Shown: positions 1 through 6,504 of the stretch, in pieces
Layout: each line of letters begins with the position of its first letter
How positions within the stretch are numbered: the stretch's first letter is position 1
NCBI GenBank assembly: GCA_024278345.1
Contig: JAJRTK010000106.1
Location: 1 to 9,854 of the forward strand
Length of the DNA: 9,854 nt
Direction of reading: 5' to 3'
DNA from: a bacterium
GTDB taxonomy: Bacteria; CSSED10-310; JAJRTK01
The notes under the pieces: generated by a model
The model's database searches: none
What the model was told of the DNA's origin: nothing
The model's input: only the letters and a program-made list of their open reading frames with translations
Position numbers and translations under genes: made by a program

Positions 1-142
1 CGTAAGCGAGACGCGGCCCAAGGGGCCGCAGCGCAAGCTCCCAGCGGAGGTCCGGAGGCGGAGCCTCCGCCGGGTTCCAGGGCTGGAAGCCCCGGGGCGG
101 CGTCTGAAATCTGAACCGTGGCCGGTACCATGACCGAGGCCC
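1..142. repeat. Right part of a hairpin-rich intergenic element, cut by the window edge
   Basis: Bases 37-142 align without gaps to 7902-8007, with about 20 mismatches in 106 positions counted by eye. The segment holds a perfect hairpin GCGGCCC-AAG-GGGCCGC (13-29), a perfect hairpin CGGAGGC-GGA-GCCTCCG (53-69) and a nearly perfect one (77-95, loop GGA). Bases 118-142 correspond to the right terminal arm of the full element at 7802-8007. The matching left arm should lie just outside the window. The element ends 40 bases before the methyltransferase gene, so it may be in that gene's leader or be a terminator-like end of an upstream gene. No coding sequence is supported here. Confidence 0.75.
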
Positions 143-182
143 CTCACTGGAATCCTTCTACCTACCTCACTGGTGACGAAAC

Positions 183-1082
183 ATGCCCCAAACCTTTGTA
201 GAGATTGAGCGCATTGATCTGTTGACCCCCCCCTGGCCGGATTATGCTCTCATCGATTCCGGCGCCGGACAGAAGCTGGAGCGTTTCGGCGAGCTTCTTC
301 TTGTGCGGCCCGCCCAACAGGCTGTCTGGGAGCCGCGTCTTGATGCCGGCTGCTGGAGAGAAGCCCAGGCGGTCTTCACCCGAGCATCCAGTGGTCGCGG
401 CTCTTGGGATTGTCGGCAGCCATTGCCGGACTCCTGGCCTCTGGCTTTGGGGGATCTGAAGCTCAACCTGCGAAGAACGAGCTCGGGGCACGTGGGCTTT
501 TTCCCGGAGCAGCAGCCTTGCTGGGAACGAATCCGGCCCCATCTTGCCAAGCCGGGCAGTTCCCCCAGCCTCCTGAACCTCTTCGCCTACACGGGAGCCA
601 TGACCCTGGCGTCAGCGGCGGCGGGGGCCAGGGTTTGCCACCTGGACGCATCGAAGCCCGTGGTGGATTGGGCGGCGGAAAACGCTCGGCGGAGCGGTCT
701 CGGAGAGGCTCCCATCCGCTGGATTGTCGAGGACGTGACCCGGTTCGCGCGGCGGGAAGAGCGTCGCGGAAACCGCTACGACGCGATCATCCTCGATCCG
801 CCCTCCTTCGGGCGCGGCCCCAAAAAACAGCTCTTCAAGCTGGAAAACGATCTTCAATCCCTTCTCAAGAGCTGTTTTGGGATTCTTAGCGAGCAGCCTC
901 TCTTTTTGCTCTTGAGCTGCCACACACCGGGAATCACCGGAGCCGCACTGGGCAACCTCTTGCGAGTCCTCCTGGATCGTCACGGCGGTCACCTGAGCGC
1001 CGGAGAGCTTCTCCTCCAGGGAGAAAACGGGGGGCACGTCCTGCCTTCCGGCGCCTTCGCCCTTTGGGAGCACAAGGATTGA
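183..1082 (+). CDS. Class I SAM-dependent methyltransferase, RlmI-like (putative rRNA cytosine-C5 methyltransferase)
   Basis: A 299-residue Rossmann-fold methyltransferase. The SAM-binding motif I region is NLFAYTG (residues 132-138), followed by an acidic strand end (HLDAS) expected to contact the ribose of SAM. The motif IV region is DPPSFGRG (205-212), typical of the RlmI/RlmK family that methylates 23S rRNA. SCHTPG, about 40 residues later, offers a cysteine in the region where m5C enzymes carry their motif VI. The protein is about 100 residues shorter than E. coli RlmI and no N-terminal PUA domain is evident, so it belongs to the short branch of the family; the substrate is inferred. The ATG at 183 has GGTGA six bases upstream. 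The gene follows the repeat element at 1-142 and precedes lysK by 109 bases on the same strand. Confidence 0.85.
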   Translation: MPQTFVEIERIDLLTPPWPDYALIDSGAGQKLERFGELLLVRPAQQAVWEPRLDAGCWREAQAVFTRASSGRGSWDCRQPLPDSWPLALGDLKLNLRRTSSGHVGFFPEQQPCWERIRPHLAKPGSSPSLLNLFAYTGAMTLASAAAGARVCHLDASKPVVDWAAENARRSGLGEAPIRWIVEDVTRFARREERRGNRYDAIILDPPSFGRGPKKQLFKLENDLQSLLKSCFGILSEQPLFLLLSCHTPGITGAALGNLLRVLLDRHGGHLSAGELLLQGENGGHVLPSGAFALWEHKD

Positions 1083-1105
1083 TCTTCTACACGTTGCCGC
1101 CGATA

Positions 1106-1123
1106 ATGTGGCCTTCCCCACAT
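1106..1123. other. Short inverted repeat between the methyltransferase and lysK
   Basis: ATGTGG (1106-1111) and CCACAT (1118-1123) form a 6-bp stem with a 6-base loop in the 109-base gap. No T-run follows, so it is not a convincing terminator. It also lies over a GTG codon at 1108, which would be a poorer lysK start than the ATG at 1192. Confidence 0.3.
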
Positions 1124-1191
1124 CGCTCCAGATCCAAAAGTCACGCCTGGCAGGGGGAGCAGGACCCAAAAACGATGAGCAGAGGTCATTC

Positions 1192-2895
1192 ATGAGCCAA
1201 AAAGGCGGCAAGAGCTGGCCCTACCAAGAAGCCCGAAAGATCCTCTCCGAGCTGGAAGCCAGAAAAGAGACCAGCGGTACCGTTCTTTTCCAGACGGGTT
1301 TCGGGCCGTCGGGACTGCCCCATATAGGCACGTTCGCCGAGGTTGCCCGGACCAGCTTTGTCCGCCATGCTTTCGGCATCCTGTCCGGCCTTCCATCCCG
1401 TATCATCGCTTTTTCCGACGATATGGACGGCCTCCGAAAAGTCCCTCTCAACATGCCAAACCGCCAGGAGCTGGCGAGCCACTTGGGCAAGCCGTTGTCG
1501 AAGATACCCGATCCCTTTCGCCAGGCCGAGAGCTATTCCGGCTTCATGAATGACAAGCTTCGGGAGTTTCTCGATCGGTTCGGTTTCGAATACGAGTTCC
1601 GAAGCTCGGCGAAGCAGTACTCCAGCGGAGCTTTCGACGAGGGGCTCATGGGAGTCCTCCAGAATTACGACGCCATCCGGAATCTTGTCCGGCCGACGCT
1701 TCGCCAGGAGAAGAGGGAGCACTGGTCGCCCTTCCTGCCTCTTTGTTCTCAGTGCGGCCGATACACGACCCGGGTTGTGGCATCCCATCCGGAGCGCGAT
1801 TCCATCTCCTATATCTGCGACCAGGGCTTCGGCCAGCTACCGGCCTCGCCAAAAACCGCCGGAGTGGCTACCGAGGTTGCTACCTCCGCCGCCGATGGTG
1901 CTTCCTCCTCCGTCGAGAGCGCTCCTTCAGCCGCCGCCAAGGCCCGCTCCAAACAGCTAGTGGAAGGCTGCGGCCACGAAGAAGAGACTCTTGTCACCGG
2001 CGGGAGGGTCAAAGTCGGCTGGAAGGTCGATTGGGCACTCCGCTGGTACACCTTCGGCATCCACTACGAGATGTACGGCAAGGATCTCATCGAAAGTGCC
2101 AGGCTCAGCGGCCGCATTACCCGCATCCTTGGCCGCCGCCCGCCCGTGGGCTTTTTCTACGAAATGTTTCTGAACGAGAAGGGCGAAAAGATCTCCAAAA
2201 GCGTGGGAAAAGGGCTCACTGTCGATACCTGGCTCGACTATGCACCCCTGGAGTCTCTCACTCATTACCTCTTCCTCAACCCCCGCAAGGCCCGGCGCCT
2301 TCACTACGATGTTATTCCCAAGGAAACAGACGCCTACCTCAAGGATCTTCGGGGCTGGCCCAAGCTGGACGAGGCCAGGCAACTCGATAACGCCATCCGC
2401 TTCGTCCATCGCACCACGGTCCCCGAACCTTGGGGCGGTTCTATCACTTTCTCCCTGGTCCAGAACCTGGTCGCGGCCATTTCCAGCGACGACGAAGAGC
2501 TCATCTTCAACTATCTCCAGCGTTACGAGGAGAAGGTGGCGGAAAACCCCGAACCCGTCCGAAACCTCATCCGTGGCGCTCTGGCCTACTACCGGGATCA
2601 CCTGGCGCGCCTGCGGAAAAAGCGCCTCCCCACCAGAGAAGAGCTCCCCGCCTTCGAGCATTTCGCCGCCAGCCTGGAATCCACCGAAGACTTTTCTCCA
2701 GAAGCCCTTCAGTCCCTTGCCTTCGACACCACCAGGGCCCTCGGCCTCGATCAAAGAAGCTTCTTCACAAGCTGCTACGAAGTACTCCTGGGTTTCCAGA
2801 GAGGTCCGCGCCTTGGCACCTTCGTGGCGCTCATCGGCCCCCGGAAAATCGCAGCCAGGCTCAGGGAAGCCGTCCAGAAGGCCGGTGAAGCGTAG
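1192..2895 (+). CDS. lysK: Lysyl-tRNA synthetase, class I
   Basis: This enzyme charges tRNA-Lys with lysine using ATP. It is the class I form (LysK/LysRS-I), unrelated to the common class II LysS. The class I signature HIGH is HIGT at residues 44-47 after the FGPSGLP loop, and the KMSKS loop is KISKS at 333-337. A candidate zinc-binding set is C185/C188 (CSQC), C209 and C260/H262 (GCGH). An Ala/Ser-rich stretch of about 43 residues (roughly 214-256) separates the last two groups and looks like a lineage-specific insertion. The C-terminal half is the expected helical anticodon-binding region, with the motif WPKL near 400. I chose ATG 1192 because AGAGGT lies five bases upstream; an in-frame GTG at 1108 would add 28 residues without family similarity. 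Total length is 567 residues, near the family norm. Confidence 0.95.
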   Translation: MSQKGGKSWPYQEARKILSELEARKETSGTVLFQTGFGPSGLPHIGTFAEVARTSFVRHAFGILSGLPSRIIAFSDDMDGLRKVPLNMPNRQELASHLGKPLSKIPDPFRQAESYSGFMNDKLREFLDRFGFEYEFRSSAKQYSSGAFDEGLMGVLQNYDAIRNLVRPTLRQEKREHWSPFLPLCSQCGRYTTRVVASHPERDSISYICDQGFGQLPASPKTAGVATEVATSAADGASSSVESAPSAAAKARSKQLVEGCGHEEETLVTGGRVKVGWKVDWALRWYTFGIHYEMYGKDLIESARLSGRITRILGRRPPVGFFYEMFLNEKGEKISKSVGKGLTVDTWLDYAPLESLTHYLFLNPRKARRLHYDVIPKETDAYLKDLRGWPKLDEARQLDNAIRFVHRTTVPEPWGGSITFSLVQNLVAAISSDDEELIFNYLQRYEEKVAENPEPVRNLIRGALAYYRDHLARLRKKRLPTREELPAFEHFAASLESTEDFSPEALQSLAFDTTRALGLDQRSFFTSCYEVLLGFQRGPRLGTFVALIGPRKIAARLREAVQKAGEA

Positions 2896-2973
2896 GAGGG
2901 ATTGAGCCGAGAAACGTCTTGGGGGAAGTAAGCTCTGTTCGGACTGCCACCGCCCCGACCGGAATCCAACCAT

Positions 2974-3022
2974 AAAAAAATCTACGGGAACCCTGCCCTG
3001 AAAGGGGCCATTCACCAGGGTT
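2974..3022 (-). terminator. Probable rho-independent terminator for the folE-Nudix operon
   Basis: Read on the minus strand, AACCCTG (3022-3016) pairs with CAGGGTT (2995-2989) in a 7-bp stem that encloses a smaller GC-rich hairpin. Seven T residues (2980-2974) follow after about 8 bases. It lies 12 bases past the Nudix stop codon, in the convergent gap with lysK. The distance from stem to T-run is longer than ideal, so the call is moderate. Confidence 0.45.
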
Positions 3023-3033
3023 TCGCACCAGTT

Positions 3034-3447
3034 CTATACGGGTCTTGCCGCTAAAAAGACCTCCAAGAGCTGGCGGGTGGGAAGATTGAGATCGAGGGAG
3101 ATGGCTTCTTGAGGCAACACCCAGAGGTGAGCCTGGGCCTCGTCGTTCAACTGGACTTCCACGGAATCGACTCGGCAGTGGTAGTTTAGCAGGATCATGT
3201 GGGCGGGCCGGTAGAACTCCGGCGAGTCGATGGAATCTTGGGCCAGTAGGAACCGGATCTCTCGGATGGCCAAGCCGGTTTCTTCGAGCATTTCCCTGCG
3301 AAGAGCCCCGTGCTGGGATTCACCCAGTTCGATTTTACCGCCGGGAATCCCCAGTAAATGGTTCCACTTATGGGTTCGAACCAGGAGGATTTCTCCCTGT
3401 GGGTTCTCCGCCAGAGCGCCCACGGTGACGATGGGATATTGCCGCAT
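3034..3447 (-). CDS. Nudix hydrolase, possible dihydroneopterin triphosphate pyrophosphohydrolase
   Basis: A 137-residue single-domain Nudix protein. The Nudix box GX5EX7REUXEEXGU fits in full: it begins GKIELGE, and the catalytic helix reads REMLEETGL. Nudix enzymes cleave nucleoside diphosphates linked to another group, using Mg ions held by the REUXEE glutamates. The start codon directly follows the folE stop codon (TAG then ATG, no gap), which implies co-transcription and coupled translation. Folate synthesis needs removal of pyrophosphate from dihydroneopterin triphosphate, a step done in several bacteria by a Nudix enzyme (NudB/FolQ), so that role is inferred from context. A general nucleotide-cleaning role cannot be excluded. 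No signal peptide is seen, so it should be cytoplasmic. Confidence 0.88.
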   Translation of the reverse strand: MRQYPIVTVGALAENPQGEILLVRTHKWNHLLGIPGGKIELGESQHGALRREMLEETGLAIREIRFLLAQDSIDSPEFYRPAHMILLNYHCRVDSVEVQLNDEAQAHLWVLPQEAISLDLNLPTRQLLEVFLAARPV

Positions 3448-4008
3448 CTACACGGTCCTGTGGAGTAGGGAGAGGACTTCGGTTCGGGAGGCTCCATCCT
3501 CCAGGAAAATGCCCCGCAGTGCCGAGGTCACCACGGATGCGCCGGGCTTCTTGATTCCCCGGAGTGTCATGCAGGCATGGGAGGCGTCCATGATCACGGC
3601 CACGCCGTGGGGGTTCAGCTCGCCCATGATGAGATCGGCCACTTGGCTTGTCAGCCGCTCCTGCACCTGGGGTCGCCGGGCGAATTCCTCCACCACCCGG
3701 GCGAACTTGCTGATCCCAAGGACCCTTCCGGCCGGCACGTAGGCCACGTGGGCCTTGCCGATGAAAGGCATCAGATGGTGCTCGCACATGGAATGGAAAG
3801 CGATGTCCCGGATGAGGACGATTTCGTTGTAGTTCTCTTTGAACACCGCGCTCATGTGCTTGCAGGGATTGGTGTGAAGCCCGGAAAAAATCTCTTCGTA
3901 CATCCGGGCGACTCTGGCGGGGGTGTCCCGGAGTCCTTCTCGTGCCGGATCTTCGCCGATGGCCTCGAGGATCATCAGCACCGCGGTTTCGATCTTCGCC
4001 TTGTCCAT
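3448..4008 (-). CDS. folE: GTP cyclohydrolase I
   Basis: Converts GTP to 7,8-dihydroneopterin triphosphate and formate, the first step of folate (and queuosine or biopterin) synthesis. The 186-residue protein carries the family signature SMCEHH and the later [10 protein letters not shown]. The zinc ligands corresponding to E. coli C110, H113 and C181 are C75, H78 and C146, all present, so it is the zinc-dependent type IA enzyme rather than FolE2. Length is slightly under the E. coli protein because of a shorter N-terminus. The ATG at 4008 has GGAG nine bases upstream (4021-4018). It is the first gene of a two-gene minus-strand operon with the Nudix gene, and it faces away from the glycosyltransferase across a 320-base gap. 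Confidence 0.96.
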   Translation of the reverse strand: MDKAKIETAVLMILEAIGEDPAREGLRDTPARVARMYEEIFSGLHTNPCKHMSAVFKENYNEIVLIRDIAFHSMCEHHLMPFIGKAHVAYVPAGRVLGISKFARVVEEFARRPQVQERLTSQVADLIMGELNPHGVAVIMDASHACMTLRGIKKPGASVVTSALRGIFLEDGASRTEVLSLLHRTV

Positions 4009-4328
4009 TGTTCTTCACTCCAGGTTGTGGAAAAGTTGCAAAGAGAAGGTTTGAACGACAAAACAACCCGCGGGGAAGGGTTATTCCGGTAGCGAAACTC
4101 TCCCATGAGAGAATCCAAGAAGAGCGCCGTCTTTTCTTTTGGTTGCCTTCCGCTCCCGTCGGCGGCAATCCGTCCGCCGCCACTCGCCTATCACGCCCGG
4201 GAACGGAGCAACATACCATTCCACGGAATCGCGAATCCCCGCCATCGAAAAAAAACTTGAGGATCGAATGGCAAGTCCTTCCGGGCAGGAGGTGCCAGGT
4301 TTCCCGGGTTTTTGGTAGCCTCCCACCC
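4009..4328. other. Divergent intergenic region between folE and the glycosyltransferase gene
   Basis: This 320-base gap must hold the promoters for both directions, but I see no convincing -35/-10 pair. It contains a dispersed repeat (4148-4188), a small stem CTCTC-CCAT-GAGAG (4098-4111), an AACCC/GGGTT stem near 4065-4082, and an eight-A run near 4248-4255. The open frame that reaches back into folE on the + strand is not supported as coding. Confidence 0.5.
4148..4188. repeat. Dispersed intergenic repeat, copy A
   Basis: 41 bases match 9087-9127 with only two mismatches; 30 of them (4159-4188) are identical. Weaker similarity extends on both sides, for about 65 bases in total. The core contains GGCGGC (4161-4166) and GCCGCC (4176-4181), which can form a 6-bp stem with a 9-base loop. 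It lies in the folE/glycosyltransferase divergent gap. Confidence 0.8.
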
Positions 4329-5990
4329 ATGAATTCCATCTCCAACCCGGCGCACCGTGCAAGAGCCCAAGGGCGGCCCTGGGGCTGGATCTTTTTGGGT
4401 CTCTTGGCCCTTTTTCCCCTTTGGCTTCTCCTCTGGCGGGGAGCCTACCATGCTCCACTCTGGCTCGACGAGGTCAACTACTTCCTGTACGCCCTTGACT
4501 GGGGCGTCCGAGAATCGGCACCGGGGACTCCGGTCACCGGCCTCCAGGGCTGGCTTTACTGCATGTTCTCCTATTCGAACTTGCTCATGCCCTATCTGGC
4601 GGGCTTGAAGATCGTGGGCATCGATTGGCGTACTGCCCCGGAACTGATTCTTCACGTTCCGAGCATTGCCGCGTTCCTTTTCACCTCTTTTCTGGCTGGT
4701 CGCCTCTTGGGTCGCCGCTCCCCCTGGGACGCCGTATTGATGACGGCCACGATCTCTTCGATTCCCCTGTTCCAATACTATGCTTTTGAAGGCAAGATCT
4801 ACAGTTTGGCGGCGTTGGCCGCACTGGGCTACTTGGCCATGGCTCTCCGCTGCATCGAGGGGCCCACGGCCAAGAACCTCCTTTTGACGGCCGCGGCGGG
4901 CGCGGTGCTTCCCTATCTCCATGTATGGAGCGCTCTCTATCTGGCGGCCGTTCCCCTTTTCGGGCTGGTGGAGTGGCGGCGAAGGCGGGCCTCTTTTGGG
5001 GCGGCGATCCGGCTGGCGGCGACTTCCATCCCGGGTATTGGAATGGCCGCCCTCCAGGTGTTCTTTTTGAAAACGGCCTTCGCCTACCAGACGAAGCTCC
5101 AGTTTTCGCGGTTTCTCGACCCGTGGAGCCTGGCTCAAGGGGTGACCCGCGGCCTCTGGTCAGGCCCGAACCACCAGCCGCCGCCTCTCCCATCCAGTTT
5201 GGCCATTGCTGGCGGAGCCCTCTTCTGGGTTTTGGTGGCAGGCTGCATCTTCCATCTATTTCGGGGAAAGCCCGCCAAAAAGGAGCGGCTCGTTCTTCTC
5301 GCTTCCATCTCTGTCCTGGGATTCCTCCTGGTTTCCGGGTCCCTTGTGGAGGGCTTCATCTTCGGCCGGTACGAGGCGCCCCTCATGCTTGCGCCCATTT
5401 TGGCCATCGCCGCTCTTCCGCGCCTCGGCCGCCGAGCTGGATTGGCCGGACTTCTGCTCTTGGGCCTTCTTTCCATGCCCTGGACCTTGCAGCGAATCGC
5501 CGGGAAAAGCACAACCAGGGCGATGATCCAGGAGGTTCGGCGAAGCGGGGACCGCGGATCCGAGGCGATCCTGGCCCGTTTCTACCACCGCTGGGATCCT
5601 CTCCATCGCTATACGGCCTATTTTTATGCCCAGCTCTTGCCGCCATCCTGGATCGCCGTGGACTATCCACCTCTCGACCCCGTGGGCTCGGACCACATGC
5701 TCTTCGGGAACGTCGTCCGCACTCCCAAGAGCTGGAGACTCTTGCAAAAACCCCACAACCCAGCCCTGGCAGCTTGGGCGGAAGAAAGAAGGCTCCAAGG
5801 ACTCTGGGTCCTTTCACCCGTCACCGAGGATCTGCCGGGCCTTGAACGGATTCTGGTCAAAGCGGGTTTTTCCAGAAGATCCCGCAAACTCTTCCGAGGC
5901 CACCCCGATAGTTGGCTCCTGCACTACCGGCGCTTCCGGCCTCTGGAGAAACAACCGGACAGTCCCCGGGAAATGAAACTTTTCCCATGA
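4329..5990 (+). CDS. GT-C family membrane glycosyltransferase (ArnT/PMT_2-like)
   Basis: A 553-residue polytopic inner-membrane protein with roughly ten to twelve hydrophobic segments between residues 19 and 386, then a soluble C-terminal part of about 160 residues. In the first loop, LWLDEVNYF places Asp47-Glu48 where GT-C enzymes keep the acidic motif that helps bind metal and polyprenyl-phosphate sugar donors. By family, such proteins move a sugar from a lipid carrier to lipid A, protein or a surface glycan; the acceptor here is unknown. ATG 4329 is the first plausible start: it puts the first membrane helix near the N-terminus, and the open frame further upstream crosses a repeat and antisense folE. 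No good Shine-Dalgarno site is seen; AGGAGG at about 4288 is too far away. It is followed by a small unknown gene and a ureohydrolase on the same strand. Confidence 0.85.
   Translation: MNSISNPAHRARAQGRPWGWIFLGLLALFPLWLLLWRGAYHAPLWLDEVNYFLYALDWGVRESAPGTPVTGLQGWLYCMFSYSNLLMPYLAGLKIVGIDWRTAPELILHVPSIAAFLFTSFLAGRLLGRRSPWDAVLMTATISSIPLFQYYAFEGKIYSLAALAALGYLAMALRCIEGPTAKNLLLTAAAGAVLPYLHVWSALYLAAVPLFGLVEWRRRRASFGAAIRLAATSIPGIGMAALQVFFLKTAFAYQTKLQFSRFLDPWSLAQGVTRGLWSGPNHQPPPLPSSLAIAGGALFWVLVAGCIFHLFRGKPAKKERLVLLASISVLGFLLVSGSLVEGFIFGRYEAPLMLAPILAIAALPRLGRRAGLAGLLLLGLLSMPWTLQRIAGKSTTRAMIQEVRRSGDRGSEAILARFYHRWDPLHRYTAYFYAQLLPPSWIAVDYPPLDPVGSDHMLFGNVVRTPKSWRLLQKPHNPALAAWAEERRLQGLWVLSPVTEDLPGLERILVKAGFSRRSRKLFRGHPDSWLLHYRRFRPLEKQPDSPREMKLFP
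5968..5986 (+). promoter_or_regulatory. Small hairpin before the glycosyltransferase stop codon
   Basis: GGGAAA (5968-5973) and TTTCCC (5981-5986) form a 6-bp stem with a 7-base loop, ending exactly at the ATG of the possible leader cistron at 5987. It could hold back or position initiation there, but there is no direct support for function. Confidence 0.3.
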
Positions 5991-6022
5991 AGCCCCACCA
6001 TCACCACAGGATAGATCCATGA
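5987..6022 (+). CDS. Possible 11-codon leader cistron (MKPHHHHRIDP)
   Basis: A tiny open frame starts at an ATG that overlaps the glycosyltransferase stop as ATGA (5987-5990). It ends at a TGA that overlaps the next gene's ATG, also as ATGA (6019-6022). It encodes MKPHHHHRIDP, with four consecutive histidine codons. This places a minicistron exactly between two genes with stop-start overlap at both ends, a layout that permits re-initiation by the same ribosome. Its own ribosome binding site is weak (GGGAAA 13 bases upstream). It may equally be chance, since the second overlap lies in a tandem repeat. Confidence 0.25.
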   Translation: MKPHHHHRIDP

Positions 6023-6084
6023 CCCAAGATCCACGGGAGAGATCCCTGACCCAAGATCCACAGGATAGATCCATGACCCAAGAT
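6004..6084 (+). repeat. Three tandem copies of a 27-bp unit carrying a ribosome site and start codon
   Basis: Units lie at 6004-6030, 6031-6057 and 6058-6084. Units 1 and 3 are identical; unit 2 differs at several bases. Each full unit carries AGGA, seven bases, then ATG, so the Shine-Dalgarno site and start are duplicated at 6019 and 6073. Unit 2 keeps a purine-rich stretch but has CTG in place of ATG. Since 27 is a multiple of three, the two starts are in frame, 18 codons apart. Confidence 0.9.
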
Positions 6085-6471
6085 CCGGCACCGGGTGCCT
6101 CCCCGAAACCCGACGAGGCATTTTCCGACAATGCCCCCTGGGAGACGCTGGGGCAGTCTTCCGAAGGACTTTCCCCGAAACCCGTCGAGGCACTCTCCGA
6201 CAGCGACCTCCGCCATCGCGCCCGGCAATTGTCCAACTCCGTCCAAGTTCGGGCGCTGGGCAACAGCCGATATCGCGTCGAGAACGTCCTTACCGGTCGC
6301 GGGGTTGACCTCTCCTGGCAGGAGCTCACGTTGGTCCGGCAGTTCAACCAACCGGAGCTCCCTTCCAGGGCGCTGAAAGTCGCCCAACTTCCCGGTTCCA
6401 GGGGACCCGAGCTCCTGGAAGAGCTTCTTGGCCTGGCCATCCTTACCAGCGCCTTGGCCACGGCCGCCTAA
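6019..6471 (+). CDS. Hypothetical protein with N-terminal 9-residue repeats
   Basis: I do not recognise this 150-residue protein. Residues 2-23 are a repeat built on TQDPxxRS(L/M), encoded by the 27-bp tandem repeat. Residues 28-61 hold a second internal duplication, SPKPDEAFSD and SPKPVEALSD, encoded by 31-base imperfect repeats at 6100-6130 and 6172-6202. The first 60 residues are polar and probably disordered. Residues from about 62 onward (DLRHRARQLSNS to the end) look like a compact alpha/beta unit with a basic middle and a hydrophobic C-terminal helix (ELLEELLGLAILTSALATA). Two equivalent starts exist, ATG 6019 and ATG 6073, each with AGGA seven bases upstream; the second would give 132 residues. 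It lies 28 bases after the glycosyltransferase and 33 bases before the ureohydrolase, so co-transcription is likely. Confidence 0.65.
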   Translation: MTQDPRERSLTQDPQDRSMTQDPAPGASPKPDEAFSDNAPWETLGQSSEGLSPKPVEALSDSDLRHRARQLSNSVQVRALGNSRYRVENVLTGRGVDLSWQELTLVRQFNQPELPSRALKVAQLPGSRGPELLEELLGLAILTSALATAA

Positions 6472-6504
6472 CCGCGCCACTGGACGGTTCGGCCCCACAA
6501 GACA

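Noticed and set aside
1957-3015. A 352-codon minus-strand frame antisense to lysK
   Set aside because: It is the shadow of a well-supported lysyl-tRNA synthetase gene; no ribosome site or family motif of its own.
3362-3382. tRNA T-arm-like GGGTTCGAACC
   Set aside because: It lies inside the Nudix coding sequence (VRTHK region) and no acceptor or anticodon stems can be built around it.
3942-4328. Upstream extension of the glycosyltransferase frame by 129 codons
   Set aside because: It crosses antisense folE and the dispersed repeat, and no membrane-protein or leader features appear before Met 4329.
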